Shown here: one piece after another, positions 25,676-26,134 of the stretch
Layout: each line of letters opens with the position of its first letter
Numbering within the stretch: the first letter of the stretch is position 1
Assembly (NCBI GenBank): GCA_003151555.1
Contig: PLXU01000027.1
Coordinates: 1-26,134 of the forward strand
DNA from: Acidimicrobiaceae bacterium
GTDB taxonomy: Bacteria; Actinomycetota; Acidimicrobiia; Acidimicrobiales; RAAP-2
Direction of reading: 5' to 3'
DNA: 26,134 bases
The notes under the pieces: model-generated
Database searches by the model: none
What the model saw: only the letters and a program-made list of their open reading frames with translations
What the model was told of the DNA's origin: nothing
Position numbers and translations under genes: made by a program

Positions 25676-26134
25676 TTACATCATCCCGCCCATGCCGCCC
25701 ATGCCGCCACCGCCGCCACCGGACATGATCGCGTCCGCCTCGGGCTTGTCGGCCACGATGGCCTCGGTGGTAAGGAGCAGGGCCGCAATGGAGGCAGCGT
25801 TCTGAAGGGCCGAGCGCGTGACCTTGGCGGGATCAATGACGCCGGCCTTGATCAGGTCTTCCATCTCTCCGGTGGCCGCGTTAAAGCCCACCGATCCTTT
25901 GGCGTCGGCCACTTCGCGCACCTTGACGGCGCCCTCGTATCCGGCGTTGGCCGCGATGAGACGAAGCGGCGCGTCGAGCGAGTTGGCCACGATACGAGCA
26001 CCGGTGGCCTCGTCGCCGACCAACGTCTTGACTAACTTCTCCACGTCGACGCGCGTGCGCACGAGGGCCGTGCCGCCACCGGCGACAATCCCCTCGTCGA
26101 TCGCGGCGCGGGTGGCGCTGAGCGCGTCCTCGAT
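25676..26134 (-). CDS. groL: 60 kDa chaperonin GroEL, C-terminal part
   Basis: The frame runs in from the right edge; 152 residues are visible. It begins IEDALSATRAAIDEGIVAGGGTALVR, a classic GroEL equatorial-domain block. It continues with GVIDPAKVTRSALQNAASIAALLLTTEA and ends in a Gly/Met-rich tail (GGMGGMGGMM), the flexible tail inside the folding chamber. Role: ATP-driven protein folding with GroES. Groups with two groEL copies often have one His-rich tail; the Gly/Met tail here marks the housekeeping type. It converges on the dehydrogenase-like gene across the hairpin terminator. Confidence 0.97.
   Translation of the reverse strand: MEDALSATRAAIDEGIVAGGGTALVRTRVDVEKLVKTLVGDEATGARIVANSLDAPLRLIAANAGYEGAVKVREVADAKGSVGFNAATGEMEDLIKAGVIDPAKVTRSALQNAASIAALLLTTEAIVADKPEADAIMSGGGGGGMGGMGGMM

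Overview
The window is about 26 kb of GC-rich, gene-dense actinobacterial chromosome. The best fit is a member of the Acidimicrobiia or a related deep-branching actinobacterium, but this is inferred from gene content and not from a marker tree. Supporting signs are a decaprenyl-phosphoryl-arabinose (DPA) synthesis trio (ubiA-dprE1-dprE2), a GuaB3-type IMP dehydrogenase next to guaA, a PcrA/UvrD helicase with a C-terminal Tudor-like tail, a free-standing B12-binding mutase subunit, frequent GTG/TTG starts and many four-base stop/start overlaps.

Layout. Positions 1-154 (minus) hold the N-terminus of a methylmalonyl-CoA-mutase-type B12-binding subunit. Divergent from it, 225-5173 (plus) is a tightly packed run: ubiA, dprE1, dprE2, then an OmpR-type response regulator and a sensor kinase without a HAMP domain. 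From 5460 to 10239 (plus) lies a redox cassette: a four-helix membrane protein, a membrane-anchored phosphodiester-glycosidase-domain protein, a ferric-reductase-like flavocytochrome, a secreted FMN-binding-domain protein with a Thr/Pro linker, and ApbE flavin transferase. A secreted six-cysteine protein of unknown function follows (10383-11321).

Positions 11345-16319 (minus) carry guaB3, guaA and pcrA, transcribed in that order with overlapping junctions. A NUDIX hydrolase (minus) and an MMPL/RND transporter (plus) diverge at about 17.2 kb. A MarR regulator (minus) and a 14-helix DHA2 efflux protein (plus) diverge around a perfect inverted repeat that is probably the MarR operator. Positions 21995-24414 encode direct-sulfhydrylation methionine synthesis (metY-metX) behind a strong consensus promoter. 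A divergent isocitrate/isopropylmalate-dehydrogenase-like gene follows (24488-25585). A bidirectional hairpin terminator separates it from the convergent C-terminus of groL at the right edge.

How the genes work together. UbiA, DprE1 and DprE2 convert PRPP-derived ribose on a polyprenyl carrier into DPA, the arabinose donor for cell-envelope arabinan. The flavocytochrome, the FMN protein and ApbE resemble known flavin-based extracytosolic electron-transfer modules: ApbE attaches FMN to the secreted carrier, and the flavocytochrome would move electrons from NAD(P)H across the membrane. The membrane protein and the glycosidase-like protein are less explained members of the same block and are the most promising place for undescribed biology. 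GuaB3 and GuaA act in GMP synthesis. MetX and MetY activate homoserine and sulfhydrylate it. No stretch longer than 300 bases lacks a gene; the longest gap, 5174-5459, is about 286 bases and contains only one doubtful small ORF.
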